DNA of 54,882 nucleotides from an uncultured Acidobacteriia bacterium (GTDB taxonomy: Bacteria > Acidobacteriota > Terriglobia > Bryobacterales > Bryobacteraceae), in assembly GCA_903892565.1 (NCBI GenBank), contig CAITIX010000434.1, positions 1 through 54,882 of the forward strand. The letters are read 5' to 3'. The position numbers and the translations under genes are program-made. Below, piece after piece: positions 9,391-17,176 of the stretch (positions are counted from its first letter, which is position 1; each line of letters opens with the position of its first letter). Below the pieces are notes generated by a model. The model was not told the origin of the DNA. It did no database searches and saw only the letters and a list, made by a program, of their open reading frames with translations.

Positions 9391-10341
9391 ATGAAAACAT
9401 TGTTTCTTGCTAGCGCCTTGGGATTCGCCGCGTTCGCGCAATCGCCGTTGCCGCAGGTTTCCGAGTCACAGGTTGTGGCGAAGATCGACGGCAAAGAGAT
9501 TACGGCAGGTGAGGTTCAGGCGGCGTTACTGGCCATGCCTCCCGAGTTTGTGACCATGTATAACCGCAATCCGGCGTATGCCGTGCAGCAGTTATTCATG
9601 ATGCGTTACTTGTCGGGCGAGGCGGAAAAGCTCGGGCTCGGAGACCGTCCTCCTTACAAGGAACAGTTGGCGATGCAACGCGCCAACGTTATGGCGGGTG
9701 CGCTATTGAGCTTTCAGCAGGATCATTTCCCCGTGGCGGACGAGGCGGTCAAGAAGTATTACGACGATCATCGCGATGTATTCCAGCAGGCCAAAGTCAA
9801 AGCGATCCTTGTCCGTTTCAAGCCGGTTTTGCCGGCGACCGCTTCGCAGGACGATCGCATGCGGACCGATCTGGAAGCAAAGACGATGAACGTCACGCGC
9901 ACCGAAGATGAGGCGCGCACGCGCGCGGCGGAAGTGGCCAAGAAACTGAAAGACGGCGGCGACTTTGCGGATCTGGTGATCGAGTATTCTGACGATCTGC
10001 TGTCGAAGAAGAAAGAGGGCGACTACGGTATCGTTGCCATCGATAGTTCCCATCCGGATGAGTTGAAGAAAGCCGTGCTGAAGCTGAAGAACGGTGAGAC
10101 GAGCGATGCGATTCGTACGTCGAATGCGTTTTTCATCTTACGGATCGTTGAAAAATCCGCGCAGACACTGGATCAAGTGCAAGGTTTGATTACCGCTGAT
10201 TTACGCAAATCGCAAATGAACGCCTGGTTTGCCGATGTCACGCGTCGCTTTCAGCCGGCGATTGTGAACAAGGACTTTTTCACGATGCCCGCGAACATTC
10301 CCGGGGGGCCAAGTCCGGCGGCGCTGCCGCAGGGCCGCTAG
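9391..10341 (+). CDS. Periplasmic peptidyl-prolyl isomerase, parvulin/SurA-like
   Basis: A 316-residue protein with a short signal peptide (MKTLFLASALGFAAFA). Residues about 25-115 form the helical chaperone region seen in SurA/PrsA proteins. Residues about 125-265 are a PpiC-type rotamase domain, with FADLVIEYSDD, EGDYGIV and FFILRIVEK marking its strands. It would catalyse proline isomerisation and assist folding in the periplasm. The domain carries an extra helical insert (about 150-190) before FADLV. It heads a run of four envelope genes; the next gene starts four bases after its stop. Confidence 0.87.
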   Translation: MKTLFLASALGFAAFAQSPLPQVSESQVVAKIDGKEITAGEVQAALLAMPPEFVTMYNRNPAYAVQQLFMMRYLSGEAEKLGLGDRPPYKEQLAMQRANVMAGALLSFQQDHFPVADEAVKKYYDDHRDVFQQAKVKAILVRFKPVLPATASQDDRMRTDLEAKTMNVTRTEDEARTRAAEVAKKLKDGGDFADLVIEYSDDLLSKKKEGDYGIVAIDSSHPDELKKAVLKLKNGETSDAIRTSNAFFILRIVEKSAQTLDQVQGLITADLRKSQMNAWFADVTRRFQPAIVNKDFFTMPANIPGGPSPAALPQGR

Positions 10342-10345
10342 CAAC

Positions 10346-10825
10346 GTGCTACCGCGGCTCGAAGGACGGCCGGTTCGCGTTGTCGTGAAGCCGTCGCTCG
10401 GGCCGTATCATGCTTCGACGTCGATTCCACGGCGCGTGATTTTTCTAGATGCAGGAGTTTTTTCCACACCACGCGAATTCGAACGGATTCTGATCCACGA
10501 GCTGTTCCATTTTGTTTGGGTGCGCCTGTCGAACGCTTCGCGCAGAGAGTGGGAAGAAGTCTTGCGGCGCGAGTGCGCACGGGGCACGCGGGGCGAGTTG
10601 GGGTGGAGTGCGGAATGGCGCAAGGAGAATTTGCGTGCCGATAGCGATCGGATTCGCGATCCACAGTGGCGCCGCTATGCGTGCGAAAGCTTTTGTGACA
10701 CGGCGGCGTGGATGTATTCGGGAATCGGCGCGCATGATGAATTTACGCTGCGCATGCGCGGGCGGCAGATCCGGCGGAGATGGTTCGTCCGCCAGTTTCC
10801 CGTGGACGCCGCACTCAAAATGTAA
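10346..10825 (+). CDS. Small HExxH putative zinc metallopeptidase
   Basis: A 159-residue protein starting at GTG, four bases after the isomerase stop. The sequence ILIHELFHF carries a zinc-protease signature, H51-E52-x-x-H55. A third ligand may be E114 or D118 in the helix ACESFCDTAAW, a spacing seen in several minimal metallopeptidases. There is no signal peptide, and the C-terminus is very basic (RGRQIRRRWFVRQF). I cannot assign it to a MEROPS family. Coupling to a folding factor and a thiol oxidoreductase suggests a role in envelope protein quality control, but this is inference from position. Confidence 0.72.
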   Translation: MLPRLEGRPVRVVVKPSLGPYHASTSIPRRVIFLDAGVFSTPREFERILIHELFHFVWVRLSNASRREWEEVLRRECARGTRGELGWSAEWRKENLRADSDRIRDPQWRRYACESFCDTAAWMYSGIGAHDEFTLRMRGRQIRRRWFVRQFPVDAALKM

Positions 10826-10843
10826 CTTGTATAATAAGGCCAG

Positions 10844-11443
10844 ATGACGAAAGTAATGCCACGTCTCGCATTTTCCGCGGTCCTTATCCTGCTGCTGGCG
10901 GGATGCTCCAACAATTCGGGTGGTGCTAATGTGCGTGCCTCCGGTGATCGTAAGGCTGCGCCTGCCTTCAAGCTGAAGGATTCCAGCGGTGGCGAGGTTA
11001 CGCTCGCCAGTCTTAAGGGCAAGGTCGTCCTGCTAAACTTCTGGGCCACGTGGTGCGGACCCTGCGAAGTGGAGATCCCGTGGTTTGTCGAATTTGAACA
11101 GAAGTATAAAGACCAGGGCTTCTCGGTGTTGGGCGTTTCGTTCGACGATGATGGGTGGATTTCCGTTCGCCCCTACATGGCAGCGCACAAGATCAACTAC
11201 CGCATTGCGATCGGGTCCGATGAGTTGTCTCAGGTGTACGGTGGCGTGGATGCCTTGCCGACATCCTTCATCATCGATCGCACCGGGCGCATTGCCGCCA
11301 AGCACCGCGGCCTGGTAGATAAACGCGATTATCAAGATGAAATTATCAAGCTGCTGGCAGATCCGAAGGCCGCGATTTATCCCGAGACTGGCGACGATGC
11401 TCCTCGCTTCGCTTTACTGCTTCGGCCAAATCAACGTCCTTAA
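10844..11443 (+). CDS. TlpA/ResA-like thiol-disulfide lipoprotein
   Basis: A 199-residue thioredoxin-fold protein. The N-terminus is a lipoprotein signal with lipobox LLAGC (C21), so it is probably anchored in a membrane facing the periplasm. The active site is WCGPC (C71, C74) and the cis-Pro is P139 in DALPTSF. Family members reduce apocytochromes or other periplasmic thiols. A perfect TATAAT lies at 10830-10835 with AAGG just after it. The next gene starts inside this one, in another frame. Confidence 0.9.
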   Translation: MTKVMPRLAFSAVLILLLAGCSNNSGGANVRASGDRKAAPAFKLKDSSGGEVTLASLKGKVVLLNFWATWCGPCEVEIPWFVEFEQKYKDQGFSVLGVSFDDDGWISVRPYMAAHKINYRIAIGSDELSQVYGGVDALPTSFIIDRTGRIAAKHRGLVDKRDYQDEIIKLLADPKAAIYPETGDDAPRFALLLRPNQRP

Positions 11444-11834
11444 CGTCGCGCCTTTGCGTAAAATTACGGTTCCGGTGAACGGCACGGCGGAGGCATCCGT
11501 GGCGCTGCAATTGCGCGATGGATATCACGTCAATAGCAACACGCCAGCGGATGCGTACTTCATTCCGCTGCGGCTCACCTGGGGCGCCGGACCGGTTGAG
11601 GCGGTGTCCGTGATCTATCCGAAACCGCAGTTGGAGAAGCTCGCGTTTTCAGAAAAGCCCGTGTCGATCTTTACCGGCAACTTCGAAGTGGTCACCAAAT
11701 TCAAAGCGGTCGCTGGAGCAGTTCTCGGACAGAACGTTATGACCGCAAAGCTGCGTTACCAAGCCTGTAACGACCGTATGTGCTTACCGCCGCGGACGGT
11801 AGACCTCTCTCTACCCGTGGAAGTGTCGAAATAG
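11397..11834 (+). CDS. DsbD alpha-domain-like protein
   Basis: I place the start at ATG 11397, where a short signal-like segment (MLLASLYCFG) begins. An upstream ATG at 11337 is poorer. The 145-residue product resembles the N-terminal immunoglobulin-like domain of DsbD: DGYHVNSNTP, a central beta-sandwich, and the Cys pair C124/C129 in ACNDRMCLPP. In DsbD this pair passes electrons to periplasmic thioredoxin-like partners. Here the domain stands alone and overlaps the TlpA-like gene by 47 bases, so the TlpA-like protein is its obvious partner. No DsbD membrane domain is in the window. Confidence 0.75.
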   Translation: MLLASLYCFGQINVLNVAPLRKITVPVNGTAEASVALQLRDGYHVNSNTPADAYFIPLRLTWGAGPVEAVSVIYPKPQLEKLAFSEKPVSIFTGNFEVVTKFKAVAGAVLGQNVMTAKLRYQACNDRMCLPPRTVDLSLPVEVSK

Positions 11835-12819
11835 CCGGAAGTTGTTTTTTTGCTGGACGTGTTGCCATAGCTTGCGGCCGACGCTGGGGAGCTGCATACT
11901 TAGGCACCGTGGCATTCGCCACTTCGAGCGCACGCGTCGCTTCTTCGAGCAGCGGCACGGCGAGTTCGCGCATATCGATGTCGTAGAAAGAGCGCAACGT
12001 GGCCGTCACGCGTCGCGCGAAGGGCTTCACTGTAGCGAGGTTGCGCGTAGCTCCTAGTGCGATGACGGCGTCCACCAGCAGGGCCTCATCACCGAGCGCG
12101 GAGAGCAGTTTCCGGGGCTTCTGAGCAACGGCACGGACGATATCCTCGTGCCACACCGGCGAATAGCGGCGAGATAATTCCATGCGTCCGGACTCTGCCA
12201 AACGGGTTTGCGCGCGCACGAGGATTTCCTGCAGGGGGCGGCGAATCATGCGCAGCGATTCCTCCAGCATCTCCGCGTCAGCAATGTCGTAGGTGAACTC
12301 CGTTTCCGGTATCCCGTAGCAGGGGCGCATCGCCTGATACACCAGCAAGGGCCACGCGGCCTTGCGATCTTCGAACGCCGAAACATCGCGGAAATAGATT
12401 TTAGTCGCTCTACGGCGCAGGAATTCCTGCACCGCCACGGAGACAGCGCGCCACGTCCGAAAGTATCCGGGGCGGCGTTCCACGGGTGCTGCGAGCCAGG
12501 CTGGGTGGCCTCCGGCCGTGTCTGCCGCGAGGTCGCGCAACGTTGCGGATGCACTCGTTGGGACGTAACGGATGACGCGCCCCTGCCGCTCGAGCTGAAG
12601 GGTGCGCAGCGTTTCGGAACGACGTTTCCATTCCCGTTTATCGAGGAAGGGCAGCCGGATCTCGATGGGTTCACCGCTGTCTTCCGTGCCAGTTGATATT
12701 TCCGTTGCCAGTTCCAATACGCGAGGCTGAATGGCGGCTTCAAGATCTTCCAAGCTCGCCACTGTCCCGTCGTCACAGCCGGATTCCCGGCGCCAGTAAA
12801 GTCGAAAGATGTTTTCCAT
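11737..12819 (-). CDS. Conserved-looking cytosolic protein, unknown function
   Basis: A 360-residue protein without signal peptide or membrane segment. It is rich in Arg, Leu and Ala and looks helical. The middle (about 150-300) has regular helices, and the last 50 residues are basic and disordered-looking. I do not recognise a family. The last 98 bases overlap the convergent DsbD-like gene, so the tail may be an overextension of a shorter protein. A TATAAT on this strand (complement of 12840-12845) lies about 20 bases before the ATG. Confidence 0.6.
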   Translation of the reverse strand: MENIFRLYWRRESGCDDGTVASLEDLEAAIQPRVLELATEISTGTEDSGEPIEIRLPFLDKREWKRRSETLRTLQLERQGRVIRYVPTSASATLRDLAADTAGGHPAWLAAPVERRPGYFRTWRAVSVAVQEFLRRRATKIYFRDVSAFEDRKAAWPLLVYQAMRPCYGIPETEFTYDIADAEMLEESLRMIRRPLQEILVRAQTRLAESGRMELSRRYSPVWHEDIVRAVAQKPRKLLSALGDEALLVDAVIALGATRNLATVKPFARRVTATLRSFYDIDMRELAVPLLEEATRALEVANATVPKYAAPQRRPQAMATRPAKKQLPAISTLPRVERGLPSAAVSTYGRYRLGNAALRS

Positions 12820-12950
12820 GAGGTCCGTTTCCTGCCCCGATTATATTTTGGGCGTGCAACACTATCGACCGTCTGCGCGCGTTAAAGAATGTTTTATGAA
12901 TTACTTGCCGATATAAAAACGGCGGTGATCGTCGATCTGGTACCCTCGTA

Positions 12951-12978
12951 TTGGAACGCGGCGAATGGATTGTAGTAT
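12951..12978 (+). promoter_or_regulatory. Candidate promoter of the Fur-family gene
   Basis: TTGGAA (12951-12956) and TAGTAT (12973-12978) are 16 bp apart. Transcription from here would start near 12985, downstream of two other possible ATGs, which supports the start at 12998. Confidence 0.35.
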
Positions 12979-12997
12979 GCGCCGCGCAGGTGGAAAC

Positions 12998-13483
12998 ATG
13001 GTCCCGGCAGCGTCAGCTACAGGCATCCAACATTCGCTCCGAATGCGCGGGGTTCGTCTCACACGCCAACGGCTGATCCTGCTCGAATTGCTGGACCTCA
13101 CGGGTCGCCATTTGGATGCCGAGAGCCTGTACCAACTGGCCAAGGAAAAAGATCCGAAGTTGAATCGCGTTACGGTCTATCGCACGCTGAAGCTCCTCAA
13201 ACAGGGTGGGCTAATCGACGAATTGGACCTGATGCATCACGCAGGCGATCAGCATTACTACGAGACGCGCCAGAAGCAGGAGCATGCCCACATCGTCTGC
13301 CTGCGTTGCGGCAAGGTGGAGGAATTCTTCGGCGAAGCATTGCAGGGCATGAAACACCAAGTGGAGACGGCTCTGGGATTTCGTATCGTAACGGCGCGTA
13401 CGGAGATGGGCGGATACTGTGCCGATTGCCAATCGCAGACCGCGACAGATGCTGTCGCGATCTCTCCCCAAGCCGAGCGCTAG
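12998..13483 (+). CDS. Fur-family transcriptional regulator
   Basis: A 161-residue metal- or peroxide-sensing repressor. The winged helix covers RLTRQRLILLELL through LNRVTVYRTLKLLKQGGLI. The dimer region has the HxHxxC block EHAHIVCLRCGK and a second pair CADC, giving the usual four-Cys structural zinc site. Subtype (Fur, Zur or PerR) cannot be fixed. I prefer ATG 12998 (AGGTGGA 4-5 bases before) over 12965 and 12977. The next gene begins six bases after the stop, so the regulator probably shares a transcript with the phosphatase and glycosyltransferase. Confidence 0.9.
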   Translation: MVPAASATGIQHSLRMRGVRLTRQRLILLELLDLTGRHLDAESLYQLAKEKDPKLNRVTVYRTLKLLKQGGLIDELDLMHHAGDQHYYETRQKQEHAHIVCLRCGKVEEFFGEALQGMKHQVETALGFRIVTARTEMGGYCADCQSQTATDAVAISPQAER

Positions 13484-13489
13484 AGACCT

Positions 13490-15193
13490 GTGTCGGAACA
13501 CGCTTCTCCATCGCGAACGACAGAGCGGCCAGGCGCTGCGCTGCTAGTGTTGGCGCCCTCAGGACAGCGAAGCCGCGTCGAAATCGATCAATTTCCCTTC
13601 ACGATCGGGCGGCAACCCGGGAATGGCCTGGTGTTGCGCGACAATCGAGCGTCGCGTCGCCACGCGCAAATTATCCACGAAAACGGATCGTATTTTATTG
13701 AGGACCTGAACAGTCGCCACGGCACGTGGGTCAATGGCGAGCGCGTCGCTCGGCGGCCGTTGCACAATTCGGACCGTATTGAATTCGGCGTTCGCGAATC
13801 GTATCAACTCACGTTCACGCTGGATAAGGCCGAAATTCACCGGCTGCTGGATCAACTTGCGGCGACGCCGCACACGGGATCGACTTCGGGCGAAGCGGGC
13901 GCCGCGGAGTTGGTAAAGCTGCGTTCCCTGACCGAAGTCGCGCGGGCGCTGCACAATTCTTTGTCGACGCGCGACGTGCTGATCGCGGTGCTGGATGCCG
14001 CCCTTACCGTGACCGGCTGTGAACGAGGCTTCCTTCTGTTGCGCGCCAAAGGGGAGCTTGAGGTTTCCGCCGCTCGCGATCAGAATGGGCGCGTCTTGGA
14101 TCCTTCGGATTTGCGCGTGCCGACATCCCTTATTCGCCGCGCACTGACGTCACGCCGCGATCTGCTGACGATGCAGTTCGACCCGCTGGAACTGCAGAAG
14201 AACGAGCCGGAAGCGACTGTCGCGATGCTCGAACTGCGCAGCGTTGTGTGCCTCCCGCTGATTCGGATTCAGAATGTCTTGGGCGAAGAGACGCGCGCGG
14301 TGTCCGCGGCCGAAGACACAGTTGGGCTCATCTATCTGGATTCCCGAAAAGCTCCTGCCGATCTATCCGCGGGAAATCGCGAACTGCTGCAGACGCTGGC
14401 GATCGAAGCGTCGACCATTCTCGAAAACGCGCGCCTGCTGGAGGAGGAGCGCACGAAGTTGCGCATGGAAGACGAGCTGAACATCGCCCGTGTGATTCAG
14501 CAAGGGCTGCAGCCTACGTCGCTTCCGAGCGAAGGCTGGTTCCGCGCAGCGGGATCCAGTACGCCCTCCACGCAAGTCGGCGGCGATTACTACGACGTCC
14601 ACAAAACTTCAGAGGACGCCTGGATTACGGTCGTCGCGGATGTTTCGGGCAAGGGAGTGAGTTCGGCGTTGCTTGCAAGCCTGCTGCAGGGCACGTTTCT
14701 CATGGCTTCGGGCGACATTACACACATCGGGCCGCGCATCTCCCGATTAAACGAGTTTCTGCTGGATCGAACGCGAGGGGAAAAATACGCGACTGTTTTC
14801 TATTCGCTGTTGGATTCGGAGGGGACGCTGACGTACTTGAACGCGGGCCATTGCGCGCCGTTTCTGTTGAGCCGCGATGGACGCCTGCGGATGCTGCAGA
14901 CGACTTCCATGCCTGTCGGAATGCTGGAAGACGCGGAGTTCGACGTCGTGGAGATCAAGATGGACCCGGGCGACAAGCTCGTGATTTACAGCGACGGATT
15001 GACAGAGGCGGAAGATCCCAACGGCTGCTTTTTCGATACCGAGCGGCTCCGCGAATGCTTGCGAGAAAATGCCACGCTCGATGCAAGCGGCCTGCATGCG
15101 GCGATCCTGGCGCGCGTCGAACGATTCACTGAGGGCGGCGCGATGCGCGACGACATTACGACGGTCGTGCTCGAATACGCTCCGGGTTCGTGA
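13490..15193 (+). CDS. FHA-GAF-PP2C (RsbU/SpoIIE-type) serine phosphatase
   Basis: A 567-residue signalling protein starting at GTG. Residues about 20-110 are an FHA phosphothreonine-binding domain (FTIGRQPGNGLVLRD, SRRHA, LNSRHGTWVNG). About 145-320 is a GAF sensor domain, followed by a helical linker (EERTKLRMEDELNIARVIQQGLQP). About 360-563 is a PP2C-type phosphatase with metal-binding Asp residues in GGDYYDV, VADVSGKG and DDITTVVLE. Such proteins dephosphorylate anti-sigma antagonists or kinase targets; the FHA domain suggests recruitment by a Ser/Thr kinase such as that encoded at 17177. Its TGA overlaps the next ATG (TGATG). Confidence 0.92.
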   Translation: MSEHASPSRTTERPGAALLVLAPSGQRSRVEIDQFPFTIGRQPGNGLVLRDNRASRRHAQIIHENGSYFIEDLNSRHGTWVNGERVARRPLHNSDRIEFGVRESYQLTFTLDKAEIHRLLDQLAATPHTGSTSGEAGAAELVKLRSLTEVARALHNSLSTRDVLIAVLDAALTVTGCERGFLLLRAKGELEVSAARDQNGRVLDPSDLRVPTSLIRRALTSRRDLLTMQFDPLELQKNEPEATVAMLELRSVVCLPLIRIQNVLGEETRAVSAAEDTVGLIYLDSRKAPADLSAGNRELLQTLAIEASTILENARLLEEERTKLRMEDELNIARVIQQGLQPTSLPSEGWFRAAGSSTPSTQVGGDYYDVHKTSEDAWITVVADVSGKGVSSALLASLLQGTFLMASGDITHIGPRISRLNEFLLDRTRGEKYATVFYSLLDSEGTLTYLNAGHCAPFLLSRDGRLRMLQTTSMPVGMLEDAEFDVVEIKMDPGDKLVIYSDGLTEAEDPNGCFFDTERLRECLRENATLDASGLHAAILARVERFTEGGAMRDDITTVVLEYAPGS

Positions 15194-16437
15194 TGCGCGT
15201 GATCTATACGGCCGCGCACGGCGGCTACGCGCGCGAGAATGTCCCGCTGGGCGGAGGCGGGGCCGTTTGCGACCGTCTGGTCACGGAATGGAATCGCACG
15301 CAACCCTTCGAAGTGGAGTTGGTGACGCCCACGATCCTCGGCGCGCGCTCTCCGTCGGGGCAAGCGCTGGTCGGCTACGGGGAGCGCGATTATGCGCGCT
15401 TTTGCCGGGCCTTTGAAAGACGTTCCACGGCTCATGTCCTGCACGCGGACCCGGCCTCGACTGTCGTGTTGGTCAACGACATCTCAGAAGGACCGGATTT
15501 CGCGGCGCTCGCGGCGCGCGGATTTGCCATCTATACGATCTATCACGTGGATGTTGTGGCTTACGTTGCGTCCATGTATCTGCGCGGATGGGTGAAGCCC
15601 GAAACGACCGTGCGTTGGTATCGTCGCCTCAGGCGTATCTTGCCTAAGATGACGAAGCTGATTTGGGAGAAGCAGGAAGCCAGCGTCCGGCACTCGCGCG
15701 GCTTGATTGTTCCCTCGGAAGGCATGCGTGAGGTCTTGCTCCGCTGCTATCCGGAATGTCCTCGCGAAAAGATTCATGTGTTGCCGTGGGGCGCGTGGGA
15801 GACGGGGAACGACGCGGACCGCGCGAGCGATACGCGCGTGGATGTCGCGGAGCTTCGTCATGAATATGGCGTGCCGGAAAACGCACAGGTGTTGCTCACG
15901 CTCAGTCGCATCTCGCCGGAAAAAGGGCAGGACCTGTTATTGCGTGCGCTTCAGGAATGGGAAAGCCGTCCCGATTTTCCGCAGCGTCCTCTGTGGCTGT
16001 TTGTGTGTGGAGATGCAGCGTACATGCAGGGCAAGCGCTACGCGGAGCACTTGAAATTGCTGGCCTCCCGTTTGCGCAGGACACGCGTTGTATTTCCGGG
16101 GCACGTCACGGGTGCGCGAAAAAAAGCATTCTTCGCGCTTGCGGATTTGTATGTCTTCCCGTCGCGCCACGAAAGCTATGGCCTAACGCTGATCGAGGCG
16201 CTTGGCGCGGGGCTGCCCGCCGTGTGTTTGGATCACGATGGAGCGCGGAGCGTGATGCGTCCCGAATTCGGCAGAATTGTGGAACAGTTGGAACCTGCGG
16301 AGTTGCGGGCGGCGATCGCGGAACTGCTCGCTGATGATGGACTGCGCGAGAAGATGGGACAAGCAGGTCAAGCTTACGCGCGCACGCAACGATTCTCCGA
16401 CGCGGCTGCCCGCTTGGCGGAGATCCTGAAGGGTTGA
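15193..16437 (+). CDS. GT4-family glycosyltransferase
   Basis: A 414-residue retaining GT-B glycosyltransferase. The C-terminal nucleotide-sugar domain has LTLSRISPEKGQDLLLRAL and the E-x7-E signature HESYGLTLIEALGAGLP. The N-terminal domain carries GGGGAVCDRL, typical of starch-synthase-like GT4 and GT5 enzymes. It acts in the cytosol and might build a polysaccharide, lipid-linked sugar or thiol precursor. GTG 15190 is possible, but ATG 15193 fits the stop-start overlap with the phosphatase gene. That coupling suggests its synthesis is tied to the phosphatase. Confidence 0.88.
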   Translation: MRVIYTAAHGGYARENVPLGGGGAVCDRLVTEWNRTQPFEVELVTPTILGARSPSGQALVGYGERDYARFCRAFERRSTAHVLHADPASTVVLVNDISEGPDFAALAARGFAIYTIYHVDVVAYVASMYLRGWVKPETTVRWYRRLRRILPKMTKLIWEKQEASVRHSRGLIVPSEGMREVLLRCYPECPREKIHVLPWGAWETGNDADRASDTRVDVAELRHEYGVPENAQVLLTLSRISPEKGQDLLLRALQEWESRPDFPQRPLWLFVCGDAAYMQGKRYAEHLKLLASRLRRTRVVFPGHVTGARKKAFFALADLYVFPSRHESYGLTLIEALGAGLPAVCLDHDGARSVMRPEFGRIVEQLEPAELRAAIAELLADDGLREKMGQAGQAYARTQRFSDAAARLAEILKG

Positions 16438-16463
16438 CATACGCCCACAAAAACGAATGAGCC

Positions 16464-16487
16464 GCCACGGCGCAAATGCCGGGTGGC
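16464..16487. terminator. Hairpin between convergent genes
   Basis: GCCACGGC and GCCGGGTGGC pair with a two-base bulge between the glycosyltransferase and DinB-like stops. No T-run is present, so factor-independent function is doubtful. Confidence 0.35.
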
Positions 16488-16512
16488 CCAGTCGCTGGAA
16501 TTCTAAAATGGA

Positions 16513-17019
16513 CTACGCGCTCGCGCCCATCTGGCCTTCGTCGGCCGACGGTCCGTAGATCGAGGGCACGGGGACACCGGTCATGCGCAGATAAACCGAG
16601 TACTGTCCGCGATGGTGGATCACGTGGTTCATGACAAAGCTGCGCACCACGGCGACCTTCGGCATGGTCATGAGCGTTTGTCCGCCCATGGTCAGCGACC
16701 AGTTAGACATAAACGTGGCATCGTCGGCACCGGCAATGGCCTCGCGGGCTTCGGAGACGTTCTTGTCGAACACGGCCAGGATCTCCTCGCGGGATGCGCC
16801 CTTCCACGGCTTGTAGTTGCTCATGTCGAGCGAATCCATCTTTAGGCCGGCAACGCCCCAAGCGGGCATTTCGGCGATGTGCGATGCCAAGTGGCCCAGC
16901 GTCATGGAACGTTCGTGGGGCTTGAAATCCATCTTGTCTTCGGGAAGGCGCTCCAACGTCTTCCGGGTTGTGGCCATTTCATAGTCGAATTCGGGCAGTA
17001 GTGCCGCACTGATGCTCAT
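16513..17019 (-). CDS. DinB/YfiT-fold protein
   Basis: A 168-residue four-helix-bundle protein. The metal-binding His pattern is HLASHI in helix two and NHVIHHRGQYSVYLR near the C-terminus, typical of the DinB/YfiT/BstA superfamily. Members are putative thiol-dependent hydrolases or S-transferases, some using bacillithiol, mycothiol or glutathione. The start is placed at 17019, where GGAGGA precedes the ATG; the longer reading from 17076 has no such site. The gene is single, convergent to the GT4 gene and divergent from the kinase. Confidence 0.85.
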   Translation of the reverse strand: MSISAALLPEFDYEMATTRKTLERLPEDKMDFKPHERSMTLGHLASHIAEMPAWGVAGLKMDSLDMSNYKPWKGASREEILAVFDKNVSEAREAIAGADDATFMSNWSLTMGGQTLMTMPKVAVVRSFVMNHVIHHRGQYSVYLRMTGVPVPSIYGPSADEGQMGASA

Positions 17020-17176
17020 GGGTAAATCCTCCGCTAAGATTCTATTCCTGAATTGCGAACGTTCGATGACAAGCACTTCGTGCCGCGTCGAAATTCCTGC
17101 AATTTGCTCCAGTATACTCCCGCTGCGATAGACTGGAATTTCCAGGGCATGGTGCCGGACCTCCCTTGCGGGGTGT

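Noticed and set aside
10826-10843. Full sigma-70 promoter for the TlpA-like gene
   Set aside because: TATAAT is perfect, but no -35 occurs at 15-19 bp, so I list it only as an observation.
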